Numbered from the stretch's first letter, positions 26,659 through 35,213 are shown. The stretch is 35,818 bases of DNA from an uncultured Methanobrevibacter sp. (GCA_902774685.1 CACYJH010000016.1:1-35818); one strand, 5' to 3'. Numbers and translations: made by a program. The notes: a model not told the origin generated them from the letters alone.

Positions 26659-28839
26659 ATGAAAATAAAATTTAATGGGCTTTTATTATCAATTTCATTA
26701 ATTTTTATCTTATTATTAAGTTTGGGGCTTGTATCGGCTTCAGATAATTCTAATAATTTGCTCGATATAAATTATGTTGATGATGCAATAAGCGAAGATG
26801 AATGTATGGATGTTGATTTATGTTCTGTATCTGAAGGTGATTTGGATGATGGCTTGGATGATTCACAATCCACTCCAAAATTATATTCAAGTCCAAGTAC
26901 TAAAGAAATTATTGGTGCAAATGGAGGAAATGATTTCAATTCCATTCAAAGCTTAATAGACCAATCTGAAGAAAACGGCACTGTCACAATTGGAGGGGTC
27001 TATTATGGTGATTCCAAAATCATTATTGACAAACCTCTAAAGATGATTGGAAATGATTCCGGAGTCACACTTGATGGACAGTTTTTAACCAGTATATTGG
27101 AAGTAAATTCAGCCAATGTCTTGATAAGTAATATCAGATTCATAAATTCCTATGATATGGCACTTTCCATTGGGGGAAAAAATGTAACAATCGAAAATTG
27201 CAGTTTTGAAAACTCCATCAATGGGGAATTGGGATCTGCATTAAGCTGCTATGGTGACAATGTCAGAATCTTAAACAGCAAATTCCTAAACAACATAGCC
27301 AATAAGTCCAGTTGCCATCATACTGATGGGCCAGCCATTTATCTGATAGCAAACAATGCTGTCATTGATGGATGCACTTTTATAAACAACACAGGATACA
27401 ATTATGAAACTGCATCTTCAGGTGGTGCAATTTGGCTAAAGGGAACTAACTGTTCAGTATTGAATTCTGTTTTCGTAAACAATTCTGCAACATCAAAATT
27501 TGCTTGGACATTGCATAGCGAAGAGCAGACATTTTTAGCTGATGGACATGGAGGAGCCATTTTTTGGGTTGGTAATAACGGTAAAATCGATAACTGCAGT
27601 TTCATTAACTGCATTTCACATAGTGATGGCGGAGCCTTATACTTCAAAGCTGCAAATGGATGTTCCATAAGCAATTCAAATTTCACTCAAAATTATGCTG
27701 TTGGTGATGCAGGTGCAATTTATTTAGGCCAAAACGTTTTTAATTTTGAAATCAGCAATTCACAATTCAGGGATAATGTCGCCTTAGGTTTGCAAGGAAT
27801 AATCAGTTCATTCAATGCTTATGGAGGAGCGATTCTTGCAAGTGAATTTGTTGAAAACATGACTGTTTCAAATTCAAGTTTTTTAAACAATTATGGAAAC
27901 GGCACCATTTATTATAAAGGTTCCAATCTCCAAGTTTCCAATTCCATATTGAATAGGTCAAACCCAATTATAAAGAATTCCACTTTAGAAAAATTCCTTG
28001 GAGTCATAAAGGATTCAACTAAAGAGGAGTGCAATAAGGAAATCACCGATTTTGCATTATATCAAAAATTAGGTTCTTTCTTTGAAGCGGTTATTTTCAA
28101 TGATGGAAGCATAAACAACAATAATTGGGGAGACAATTTCAACAATTCTGATGAGTTCATTCAAATGAAACTGATCAAGTCAAATGATGAGTATATATCT
28201 CCTAATTTTTGGATTAATCTGAAGCTTGTAAATGGATCTGAAGGTACCGCTATTAGAAACAAGTCTGCAATAGAATATGAGAATATGACTACAACGGCGG
28301 TAGATACTTCTGTTGATGGAAGGGCAGGTAAGTATTTCTCCATTAGATTGAAGGATGAAAATGGTGTTGCTTTAGCAAACAAGCATATACAAATAGGGTT
28401 CAATGGCCAAGTATATGACAGAACAACTGATAAGAATGGTCAGGCAAAACTGCAGATTAACTTGAAGGCAGCAGGAACCTACACCTTTGCAGTATGTTTC
28501 TTAGGTGATGATGAGTTTAATGGATCTTTTGTAGTTGCAAAGATAGTCGTAAACAAGCAGAAACTGGTCATATCCATATCAAATTATAATTATAAGGCAA
28601 CAGCAAAATCCAAGAAAATCAGCATTTCCCTTAAGTCAGCAAGCAAAAAAGCCTTAAAAAACAAGACAGTAAAACTTGTTTTGAATGGAAAGACATACAC
28701 TGCCAAAACCAATTCAAAGGGTGTTGCAACAATCAATGTAAGCTTATCCAAGAAAGGAACTTATAGTTTCACTGTCAAGTATGCAGGGGACAATACTTAT
28801 GCGGTTGTCTCTAAGAATGCTAAATTAGTTATTTCTTAA
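26659..28839 (+). CDS. Adhesin-like protein with beta-helix and two Ig-like domains
   Basis: 726 residues. ATG 26659 has AGGGGAAG at good distance. The signal peptide is 1-27 (ending GLVSA), followed by an acidic linker (28-80). The beta-helix spans about 90-460, with repeated SxFxNN and GGAI/GGAL turns (SGGAIWLKG, GHGGAIFWVG, DGGALYFKA), typical of polymorphic outer-membrane-protein-like helices. Two C-terminal Ig-like domains follow (about 535-635 and 636-726). The first matches a domain of the 21493-23571 ALP at 80 of 97 positions by hand alignment. The final domain is very Lys-rich and ends YAVVSKNAKLVIS. There is no membrane helix at the C-terminus. It lies 254 bases after the anchored ALP and 196 before the ExbB-like operon, all on the same strand. 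Confidence 0.9.
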   Translation: MKIKFNGLLLSISLIFILLLSLGLVSASDNSNNLLDINYVDDAISEDECMDVDLCSVSEGDLDDGLDDSQSTPKLYSSPSTKEIIGANGGNDFNSIQSLIDQSEENGTVTIGGVYYGDSKIIIDKPLKMIGNDSGVTLDGQFLTSILEVNSANVLISNIRFINSYDMALSIGGKNVTIENCSFENSINGELGSALSCYGDNVRILNSKFLNNIANKSSCHHTDGPAIYLIANNAVIDGCTFINNTGYNYETASSGGAIWLKGTNCSVLNSVFVNNSATSKFAWTLHSEEQTFLADGHGGAIFWVGNNGKIDNCSFINCISHSDGGALYFKAANGCSISNSNFTQNYAVGDAGAIYLGQNVFNFEISNSQFRDNVALGLQGIISSFNAYGGAILASEFVENMTVSNSSFLNNYGNGTIYYKGSNLQVSNSILNRSNPIIKNSTLEKFLGVIKDSTKEECNKEITDFALYQKLGSFFEAVIFNDGSINNNNWGDNFNNSDEFIQMKLIKSNDEYISPNFWINLKLVNGSEGTAIRNKSAIEYENMTTTAVDTSVDGRAGKYFSIRLKDENGVALANKHIQIGFNGQVYDRTTDKNGQAKLQINLKAAGTYTFAVCFLGDDEFNGSFVVAKIVVNKQKLVISISNYNYKATAKSKKISISLKSASKKALKNKTVKLVLNGKTYTAKTNSKGVATINVSLSKKGTYSFTVKYAGDNTYAVVSKNAKLVIS

Positions 28840-29035
28840 ACTCAATCTTTATTTTTATTTTTTTTTAATTTTTTATTTTCAAATTTCTATTTTTATTTTT
28901 CTAATTTTAAATTTCTATTTTTTTAATTTATTTTATCATTTATTTTTTCATTGATTCTACCAATTATTTTATTCGATATGTTTATATAATCACATTTAAA
29001 AATATATTATTAATTAAACTAAAATGTGATATGTT

Positions 29036-29719
29036 ATGATGGATTTGATTTTTGAATATCTAATTGTTTTTATTTTGCTATTTGTTGCCAATATTGCATT
29101 TTTAGTAAGAAAATACGATTTTAATAAAGGTAAATTTCTTTCATTTGTCCTAATTTATGGAGCGATAGTATTTGCTTTATCATTCATATGTTCTTCATTA
29201 AAAATTGGAGATTATGTCATTCCTGTCATTCCTTATATCTTAGGGTTGGTCAGTTTGCTGGTCTTATTGTTGGCAATTCGATTTGTCAGTTTTGGAAGGA
29301 ATTTTGCTGTTGAGAATGATAAGCTTGTGCTTTACGGCACTGTTTTATTGTCTTTTGTATCAATCAGCGCATTGTCCTTATGTTTAAAATCAGAAAATTT
29401 AGTTTTGAATTCTTTAGAATTAGCTATTTTAGCCATCGTAGTGATGTTTTTAGTTTATAAAATTTCAAGAATATTCAATAACGCCAAAAGACCTTATTAT
29501 GCTGTTATTGGGGAGTATATGTTTTTAGAATTCATATTCTTGCTAATTTTGGCTTTAACTTTTAGTGCTGTTAGAGAATTAGACTACTCAATCTTCAAGT
29601 CTTTTCTAATATTGACACCTACTTATCAATTAATGTATGCAATAATCGTTATTCTCATCATTCTTGTTTTAGGTGTTCTATATAGTGATTGGATTTTTAA
29701 AAGATTGAAAAGAAAATAA
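29036..29719 (+). CDS. Multi-pass membrane protein in the ExbB/DUF2149 operon (possibly DUF2162-like)
   Basis: 227 residues with about six or seven hydrophobic helices (approximately 5-24, 35-52, 60-80, 98-116, 124-142, 155-175, 190-215) separated by short Lys/Arg loops, ending KRLKRK on the probable cytoplasmic side. No transporter signature was recognised. In other methanogens the gene next to the MotA/ExbB and DUF2149 pair is often a multi-pass protein (DUF2162). Position, size and helix number fit, but I cannot confirm sequence similarity. Two adjacent ATGs (29036, 29039) are possible starts, with GTGAT upstream. The MotA/ExbB gene follows after 79 bases, so co-transcription is likely. 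Confidence 0.7.
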   Translation: MMDLIFEYLIVFILLFVANIAFLVRKYDFNKGKFLSFVLIYGAIVFALSFICSSLKIGDYVIPVIPYILGLVSLLVLLLAIRFVSFGRNFAVENDKLVLYGTVLLSFVSISALSLCLKSENLVLNSLELAILAIVVMFLVYKISRIFNNAKRPYYAVIGEYMFLEFIFLLILALTFSAVRELDYSIFKSFLILTPTYQLMYAIIVILIILVLGVLYSDWIFKRLKRK

Positions 29720-29798
29720 TTTATTTATTATTTTCATTATTATTATCTATTCAATATTCTATTCATATTAATTTATATTATAATTTGGTGGGAGATTA

Positions 29799-30440
29799 AT
29801 GATACTTCAAGGTACAGGAATTTTAACTTCATTTATACATATTATTTCAGAAAGTTTGCTTGCACCTGTTGTAATTATCTTAGTTATTTTCCTTGTTTAT
29901 GCGATTTTGAGTTTAGGAGGATTCTTAAATGAATGGTTTACCAAAAAGCCATTGAAATCCGATGGATTGGAATCCTTATTGCAGGACATATCCAAATCAA
30001 ACAGTCCTGATGAATTGAAATCTGTTGTAAATTCAAGTGGCTTATATAAGGAACAGAAGGATGTGCTTGTAAAGATAACTGATAATTATAATTTAGGTCC
30101 GGATGCCAGAAAGGCATTTGCAAGCAAATTGATAGAAGAAGAGGAAAGCGGTTTACTTAAACTTACTTCCAAGACAGACATTTTAGTAAGATTAGGGCCT
30201 ATATTCGGTTTGCTCGGTACTTTAATACCATTAGGTCCGGGACTTTCTGCTTTAGGTACTGGTGACATAACCACATTGGCTCAATCATTGACAATTGCTT
30301 TTGATACAACCGTCACCGGTTTGACCATTGGTGCTATAGGATATGTTATTTCCAAATACAGGAAACAATGGTATGAAAGTGATTTGACAACTACTGAAAC
30401 TGTTGCAGAAGCAATATTAGAGAAATTAAATGGATTTTAA
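29799..30440 (+). CDS. MotA/TolQ/ExbB-type proton channel family protein
   Basis: 213 residues. Three membrane helices stand in the ExbB order: about 20-43, a large cytoplasmic segment (45-125), then 130-152 and 160-184. The family core is clear: RLGPIFGLLGTLIPLGPGLSAL, then AQSLTIAFDTTVTGLTIGAI. Thr141 (in GLLGT) and Thr171/173 (in DTTVTG) lie where the channel-lining threonines of ExbB/TolQ are. In bacteria these proteins form a pentameric stator that uses proton flow to drive ExbD/TolR and a rod such as TonB. Here the ExbD equivalent is the DUF2149 gene 42 bases downstream. The start ATG has GGTGGGAG four bases upstream. No flagellar or archaellum genes are nearby, so a MotA role is unlikely. 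Confidence 0.9.
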   Translation: MILQGTGILTSFIHIISESLLAPVVIILVIFLVYAILSLGGFLNEWFTKKPLKSDGLESLLQDISKSNSPDELKSVVNSSGLYKEQKDVLVKITDNYNLGPDARKAFASKLIEEEESGLLKLTSKTDILVRLGPIFGLLGTLIPLGPGLSALGTGDITTLAQSLTIAFDTTVTGLTIGAIGYVISKYRKQWYESDLTTTETVAEAILEKLNGF

Positions 30441-30482
30441 TTTTCTTGTTTATCTCATGATTATTGGGAAATTGGTGATGAT

Positions 30483-30800
30483 ATGTTAAGAAAACGAAAA
30501 CGTTTCAGCGATGATGGTGATGAAGATCCTATGTCTGGAATCTCAAACCTTTCAGATGCAATGCTTGTATTGGCATTGGGATTTTTGATATTTGCCATTA
30601 TGGCTCTTCAAGTGAATCCTGATATGATGGCTAAAACACAGGAATCACAAGCACAGCAAGCTGCTTCTCAAGTAAGTACTGGAGAAGACTTCACCAGCAA
30701 TGCAAGTGCAGGTTCCTCTCTTGAACAATCAGGCTATGCTGAAGTTGGAAAGGTTTATAGAGATCCTGATACAGGTAAGTTAGTAATGGTTCAGGGTTGA
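30483..30800 (+). CDS. DUF2149 protein, ExbD/TolR-like partner of the channel
   Basis: 105 residues. A basic N-terminus (LRKRKRF) is followed by a single membrane helix (about 26-42, LSDAMLVLALGFLIFAIMAL), then a short Gln/Ser-rich extracellular part ending with the DUF2149 hallmark VGKVYRDPDTGKLVMVQG. Asp25 sits at the start of the helix, exactly where ExbD, TolR and MotB carry their essential proton-carrying Asp. Unlike ExbD it lacks a large folded outer domain, so how it contacts the wall is unclear. The start ATG has GGTGAT upstream. It is the third gene of the operon; the next gene is convergent. Confidence 0.87.
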   Translation: MLRKRKRFSDDGDEDPMSGISNLSDAMLVLALGFLIFAIMALQVNPDMMAKTQESQAQQAASQVSTGEDFTSNASAGSSLEQSGYAEVGKVYRDPDTGKLVMVQG

Positions 30801-31029
30801 CGGTTTCTAAAATTTTATTTTTCTTTTTTTCTATTTTAAAAAATATTTTCTTATTTTTTCTTATTCTTTTTTATTTTTTATTTTAGAAACTATCTTTTTC
30901 TTATTCTTTCTTATTTTTCATTTTTTGAAACAATATATTCATTAAAAAAAGAGTATTGGTGGTATTTGGATAGTTATAGGTTAAAAAAATATAAAAAAGG
31001 TTTTAAAAAATTAATTAAAACCACGATTT
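30801..31029. other. Convergent spacer after the ExbB/DUF2149 operon
   Basis: T-rich runs from 30815 to 30930 suit archaeal termination of the plus-strand operon. Two copies of TTTTAGAAACTAT / TTTCTAAAATTTT-like segments flank them. No gene was seen. Confidence 0.5.
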
Positions 31030-31551
31030 TTATTTGAATTTTGCAGAACTTGCGATTTCCTTGAGTTCATCAAGGTCATTTCCGGATACGATGACCATCT
31101 CATCACCAGGTGAGAACAGGAATCCGTCAGAGACCTTAGTTACTGCATATTTGTAGTCATTAGTTTTAGCTAACTTGTATACATTCAATCCATCAGCATC
31201 GCTTGTTTTGTCAGATCCATTGAAAAGTTTGCTCATTGCATCATCACAGTCTGTGTAGTTGTCTTCTGAGAAGATGATGTGCTCTATGCTTAATTCAAGG
31301 CTTTCATCCTCCCACATTGTATGGGTCTTTTCAGGATCGTTTGAAATTTCGTTTAAAGAACTTGAAAGGCTTCCGCCAGATAATGTGAAAACTGTTCCAG
31401 CTGGAATCACTATGTGTTTTTCAAAGTCTGCATTGCTTGGAACGTCCAAGGTGAAGTTGCCGAAATCCTCTTCTTCGAGAGTCGCAGCACTTACAGATAG
31501 CATTCCACACATTAGAATTAATATAGCTATTGCAAATATCTTTTTATTCAT
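31030..31551 (-). CDS. Small secreted protein, function unknown
   Basis: 173 residues. It has a strong Shine-Dalgarno GGAGGAG six to eight bases before ATG 31549-31551. The signal peptide is 1-22 (MNKKIFAIAILILMCGMLSV, cleavage near SAA). The mature part is acidic and globular-looking (FGNFTLDVPSNADFEKHIVI ... KYAVTKVSDGFLFSPGDEMV) with a single mature cysteine (YTDCDD). It has no Ig-like or beta-helix repeats, no membrane anchor and no enzyme motif that I recognise. The phrase DVPSNADFEK followed by a charged sheet pattern recalls small secreted families restricted to Methanobrevibacter. Its neighbours are an ALP on the same strand and the convergent ExbB-like operon. The role is open. Confidence 0.8.
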   Translation of the reverse strand: MNKKIFAIAILILMCGMLSVSAATLEEEDFGNFTLDVPSNADFEKHIVIPAGTVFTLSGGSLSSSLNEISNDPEKTHTMWEDESLELSIEHIIFSEDNYTDCDDAMSKLFNGSDKTSDADGLNVYKLAKTNDYKYAVTKVSDGFLFSPGDEMVIVSGNDLDELKEIASSAKFK

Positions 31552-31773
31552 TTGTTCTCTCCTCCTTTTAATCGAATGATTAAAATTGATAATATTTTTG
31601 TTTACTTATATATTTATAAGTTGTTAATTTTTGCCAATCATATAGTTTAACTTTTAAAAGTTGAATTGTTTTTAATATTTTGAGAGTTTGTTGAATAAAA
31701 AAAGTATTAGAAAGTCACTACTTGTTATCCGGACTGGTCATAAAGTAGTTGTAAATTGAAGAATGTTAATTTT

Positions 31774-31813
31774 AAAAAAAGAAAAGATAGAAAGTAATTG
31801 TTTAATTACTTTC
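31774..31813 (-). terminator. Terminator of the 31826-33556 ALP
   Basis: The perfect 10-bp stem GAAAGTAATT (31790-31799)/AATTACTTTC (31804-31813) is followed on the minus strand by TATCTTTTCTTTTTTT. It starts 12 bases past the stop codon. Confidence 0.75.
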
Positions 31814-31825
31814 AATTTAATTATT

Positions 31826-33556
31826 TTATTTGATCACTACTTTATTGCTTTTAGAAATAGCTTTGTACACATTGTCTCCTGCAAATTTTGCAGTGTATTT
31901 GAAAGTTCCTTTTTTGGTTAATTTGATTTTTACAGTAGCTATTCCTTTTGAATTGGTTTTTGCACTGTATGTTTTTCCATTAACCTTAAAGCTTACCTTC
32001 TTGTTTTTGAGAACTTTTGTACCAGATTTCAATGTAGCCTTTAATTTTTTGCTTTTGCTTGATTTCTTATAGGTATATTTCTTAAGAGTTAAGCTGGTAG
32101 CTAAAGGATTTATAGTCAATGTTGCACTTTTAGTCACTGCTTTATATGTGCCGTCTCCTGCAAATTTAGCTTTGTATGTGTATTTTCCTTTTTTATTCAG
32201 GCTTATTTTTACAGTTGCCACTCCTTTTGAATTGGTTGTTGCAGTATAACTTTTGCCATTTACAGTGAATGTGACTTTCTTGTTTTTGATGTATTGATAA
32301 GATTTTAATTTTTGAGTGATTGCATTTCCATCAAAAACGAACTCATAAACAGGAACCTTAAAAGTTGCAGTTAATTTTTTGGTTTTTGCATCTACTTTAT
32401 AAGATACATTCTTTAAAACAAATGTGCTGTCTTTCTTCAGGATTTGGATTGTACTTGCAACCATATCACTTTTTGCGTATTGTTCATCTTCTTCTATAAA
32501 TTGGCTGTAGATGTCATATGTTCCTGCTTTGGAAATGGATAATTTCAAATGGGCTTCCCCATTTTCATTTGTTTTCGCAGTGTATCCTATTGAATTCAAT
32601 GCAAAAGTTATGGTTCTATTGACTACAGCATAGCCGTTTTCATCGCTCAACCACACTATGAAATCGAATGGTGAATCCCCTGCACTTGTATCAACAGCAT
32701 ATTGGAGATAATAGGTTGCAGTCAATTTTGTAGCTTTTTGAAAAATTATTTCATTTGCAGGTAGATATATTTCATCCCCATCTAATCCGTTATGGTTCAG
32801 TTGCAAACCATTGAATTTTAAAGCCTTTGCACCATTCAGATTATTGTTTGTAATGTTTATGGCATTGCTTGTTTCAGTCTTTATTTGGTTACATTCTATA
32901 TTTAGCAATGTAGTGGATGAGGTATCCCCTGCTATGGTTATATTTTCTAATGTTATTCCAGCAACATTCAGGATTTCATTAATCCCTTGAGTTACGCCTT
33001 TTGCCAAGATGATGGTTTGATTATTCTTCGCTACAATAAATTTTGTATTTTTTATAGTTATGCTTGATGGACCATTATTGGCTGGAGATTCAACTGTGAA
33101 GAGATTATCCACATTTCCATATATGGTTCCCCCTTCTATAATGCAGGATTTCTTTAAATTTTGAGAGTGTGCCAAATTGAAACTTACTCCTTCCTTTAAG
33201 ATAAATCTGGTTCCATCACCATATGTCTCACCGGTTCCCACAAAGTCCTCAAAAGCTTTCAGATTACTTATTGTAACGGTATTGCTGATAGTTATTCCAC
33301 TATTTCCCAATTTATTTTCATTATTTTGATTAGTTTCATCTATACTGTCCTCATCTAAATCTTCAGTGTCCCCATCAGATATTGCATCAGATATTGTCTC
33401 GGTATCCATTCCATCTTCATCAACTGATTCAATTTCTGAAATCTCATCTGAAGTTTCTGATATAGCATCACTTAGATCCTCATTTGCACTGACTGCAGAT
33501 ACAGAAATTGCAAGTAAAAAGATCAATAATAATGATACTATAATTTTATTTTTCAT
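31826..33556 (-). CDS. Adhesin-like protein, short helix region and three or four Ig-like domains, strong charge polarity
   Basis: 576 residues from ATG 33554-33556 (GAGGGGT just upstream); an in-frame ATG four codons earlier overlaps that ribosome-binding site. The signal peptide MKNKIIVSLLLIFLLAISVS ends near VSA. A very acidic linker (25-85) ends NKLGNS. A short beta-helix-like region (about 90-240) is followed by Ig-like domains (about 250-350, 365-470, 475-576). The last two repeats have nearly the same strand pattern (KKVTFTVNGKSYTATTNSKG; KKVSFKVNGKTYSAKTNSKG). The final 200 residues are extremely Lys-rich and basic, against the acidic N-terminus. There is no membrane anchor. Probably wall-associated; the ligand is unknown. 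Confidence 0.9.
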   Translation of the reverse strand: MKNKIIVSLLLIFLLAISVSAVSANEDLSDAISETSDEISEIESVDEDGMDTETISDAISDGDTEDLDEDSIDETNQNNENKLGNSGITISNTVTISNLKAFEDFVGTGETYGDGTRFILKEGVSFNLAHSQNLKKSCIIEGGTIYGNVDNLFTVESPANNGPSSITIKNTKFIVAKNNQTIILAKGVTQGINEILNVAGITLENITIAGDTSSTTLLNIECNQIKTETSNAINITNNNLNGAKALKFNGLQLNHNGLDGDEIYLPANEIIFQKATKLTATYYLQYAVDTSAGDSPFDFIVWLSDENGYAVVNRTITFALNSIGYTAKTNENGEAHLKLSISKAGTYDIYSQFIEEDEQYAKSDMVASTIQILKKDSTFVLKNVSYKVDAKTKKLTATFKVPVYEFVFDGNAITQKLKSYQYIKNKKVTFTVNGKSYTATTNSKGVATVKISLNKKGKYTYKAKFAGDGTYKAVTKSATLTINPLATSLTLKKYTYKKSSKSKKLKATLKSGTKVLKNKKVSFKVNGKTYSAKTNSKGIATVKIKLTKKGTFKYTAKFAGDNVYKAISKSNKVVIK

Positions 33557-34067
33557 AGTACCCCTCATTTAGTTTATAAAATATATTTAATATTTAATAA
33601 ATTATTGTTGAATTTTTATGTATATATTATTTTTTTAAAAATTTTATTAATAAATTTTTCTAAAATAAACTATTATTTTTTCTATTCTCTTTCCACAATT
33701 GTCCCTTTTTTAAATTGTCATTTTTTTAGTAAAAAATTCCTAATTTATCATGATTTATCATGATTTTTTGTTTCAATCATGTCAAATTTTTATTTATTAT
33801 GATTGCATCGTTTTGATAATGTTGTTCATGTGGCATATTTTATTGTTTTTTGCTATTTTAAATGATTTTAAGAGGTTTAATCGAATTTTTATTCATAAAA
33901 AAATTCCTATTTTTACATTCATTAGTTAAGTTTTACCCTAATTTTTCGATTTTAAATAAGAAATATTATGATATGAATAAGATTACAGTGCATTAAATCC
34001 ATTATTTTATGTTTTTTGATTATTAATCAATAGAATACTCCTTAAAATTTTGTTTCATAGTTTCAAT

Positions 34068-34083
34068 ATGAAAATATTTTCAT
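34068..34083. promoter_or_regulatory. Operator-like palindrome upstream of fdhC
   Basis: The inverted repeat ATGAAA-ATAT-TTTCAT is perfect. A further TTTCAT half-site lies at 34053-34058. It has the same arms and four-base centre as the palindrome at the ABC-operon promoter (12301-12316). It is 259 bases before the fdhC start, so its effect on fdhC is uncertain. Confidence 0.4.
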
Positions 34084-34230
34084 AAAGATTTATTTTTTTA
34101 TAGAATAACTTCCTAATTTTTAGTAAATTTAATTTTTAAGCCATATTTATCGTTATGAAAGTAAATTCTCTTTGAAAAATTGATTATTTGTCATATATAT
34201 ACTTTTCCCTTTGATTTTAATAGCAAAGTC

Positions 34231-34302
34231 TTTTTATATGAATGATAAATAATTATAATTAATGCTCTCTTTATGAATGGTTAAAAAAACCTTGAGAGTA
34301 TT
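34231..34302 (+). promoter_or_regulatory. fdhC promoter and structured 5' leader
   Basis: TTTTTATATG (34231-34240) is a good TATA box, placing the start of transcription near 34260. A hairpin begins there: AATGCTCTC (34261-34269) pairs with GAGAGTATT (34294-34302), nine pairs with one G-U. Inside it, GGTT (34279-34282) pairs with AACC (34288-34291). The leader then runs 39 bases to the ATG. Confidence 0.5.
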
Positions 34303-34341
34303 GATAATTATATGGGATAATTAAAAAAGAGGTTGAGATAT

Positions 34342-35166
34342 ATGAGTTCTTTTAAAAGTCCTGCAGATACTGCAAAAGCAGTAGCATCTGCAGCTACCGC
34401 AAAAGGTGAAATGCCTATTATTAAACTTGCTATTTTAGGTTTCTTAGCAGGTGCTTACATTGCATTCGGTGGATTACTTGCAGAAGTTGCAAACACTGGT
34501 GCTATTGCTGGTGGTGTACCAGTAGGTATTTCTAAATTATTATTCGGGGCAGTGTTCCCTGTAGGTTTAATTATGGTAGTTATCTGTGGATCTGAGTTAT
34601 TCACTGGTGACGTAATGTTTATGACTATGGGTCTTTTAGATGGTAAAACTAATATCGTAGGCTTACTCAAAAACTGGGTAGGAAGCTGGGTTTTCAACTT
34701 AGTAGGTTCTATCTTTGTTGCTTACGTACTCGCATACGCAACCGGTATTATGGTACCTGAAGCATTCGCTGGCGGTGCTATGACCATTGCACAAACCAAA
34801 GCATTAGGTGGAGCTACCTTTATGGCAGCTGGTAAATCAACTGCTTCTTTAACTTGGGTACAATGTTTCCTTAGAGGTATTGGTTGTAACTGGTTAGTAT
34901 GTTTAGCTGTATACTTAGCTAACGCAGCTGACGATGTAGTAGGTAAATTCTTCGGTATTTGGTTCCCAATCATGGCGTTTGTATGTATCGGATTTGAGCA
35001 CAGTGTTGCAAACATGTTCTTCATCCCATTAGGTATATTCTTAGGCGCTCCTGTATCTTGGGCACAATTCTTCGTAAACAACTTAATACCAGTAACCTTA
35101 GGTAACATCGTTGGTGGAGCTATCTTTGTAGCTTGCGCTTACTGGTTCGTATACTTACGTGACTAA
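34342..35166 (+). CDS. fdhC: Formate transporter FdhC (FNT family)
   Basis: 274 residues from ATG 34342, preceded by GAGGTTGA at 5-9 bases; an in-frame TTG three codons upstream overlaps that site. FNT proteins are pentameric channels for formate. Six hydrophobic helices are evident, with the family blocks [13 protein letters not shown] (about helix 1), [20 protein letters not shown] with [22 protein letters not shown], and the C-terminal [20 protein letters not shown]. It supplies formate, an electron donor for methanogenesis, to the formate dehydrogenase encoded next (fdhA). Codon use is that of a very highly expressed gene. The 594-base gap with its own hairpin and promoter means fdhA can be regulated separately. 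Confidence 0.96.
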   Translation: MSSFKSPADTAKAVASAATAKGEMPIIKLAILGFLAGAYIAFGGLLAEVANTGAIAGGVPVGISKLLFGAVFPVGLIMVVICGSELFTGDVMFMTMGLLDGKTNIVGLLKNWVGSWVFNLVGSIFVAYVLAYATGIMVPEAFAGGAMTIAQTKALGGATFMAAGKSTASLTWVQCFLRGIGCNWLVCLAVYLANAADDVVGKFFGIWFPIMAFVCIGFEHSVANMFFIPLGIFLGAPVSWAQFFVNNLIPVTLGNIVGGAIFVACAYWFVYLRD

Positions 35167-35213
35167 ATATACAAAATCAGTTTGGATCTAATATTCTATA
35201 TTAGTCAAACACA

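Larger units (their letters stand above)
33557..34341. other. Divergent spacer ALP / fdhC
   Basis: 785 bases, very AT-rich. It holds a direct repeat TTTATCATGA (33744-33753 and 33754-33763), the palindrome 34068-34083, a TATA-like box 34232-34240 and a leader hairpin 34261-34302. No ORF or RNA gene was seen apart from the structured leader. Confidence 0.55.

Noticed and set aside
29799..30440. Flagellar MotA stator
   Set aside because: The sequence fits the broad MotA/TolQ/ExbB family, but no archaellum or chemotaxis genes are present and archaella do not use MotA; the DUF2149 partner points to an ExbB-like role.
17058..33556. ALP island as a prophage or integrated element
   Set aside because: No integrase, transposase, tRNA target, direct-repeat ends or phage structural genes; ALP clusters are ordinary chromosomal content in this group.
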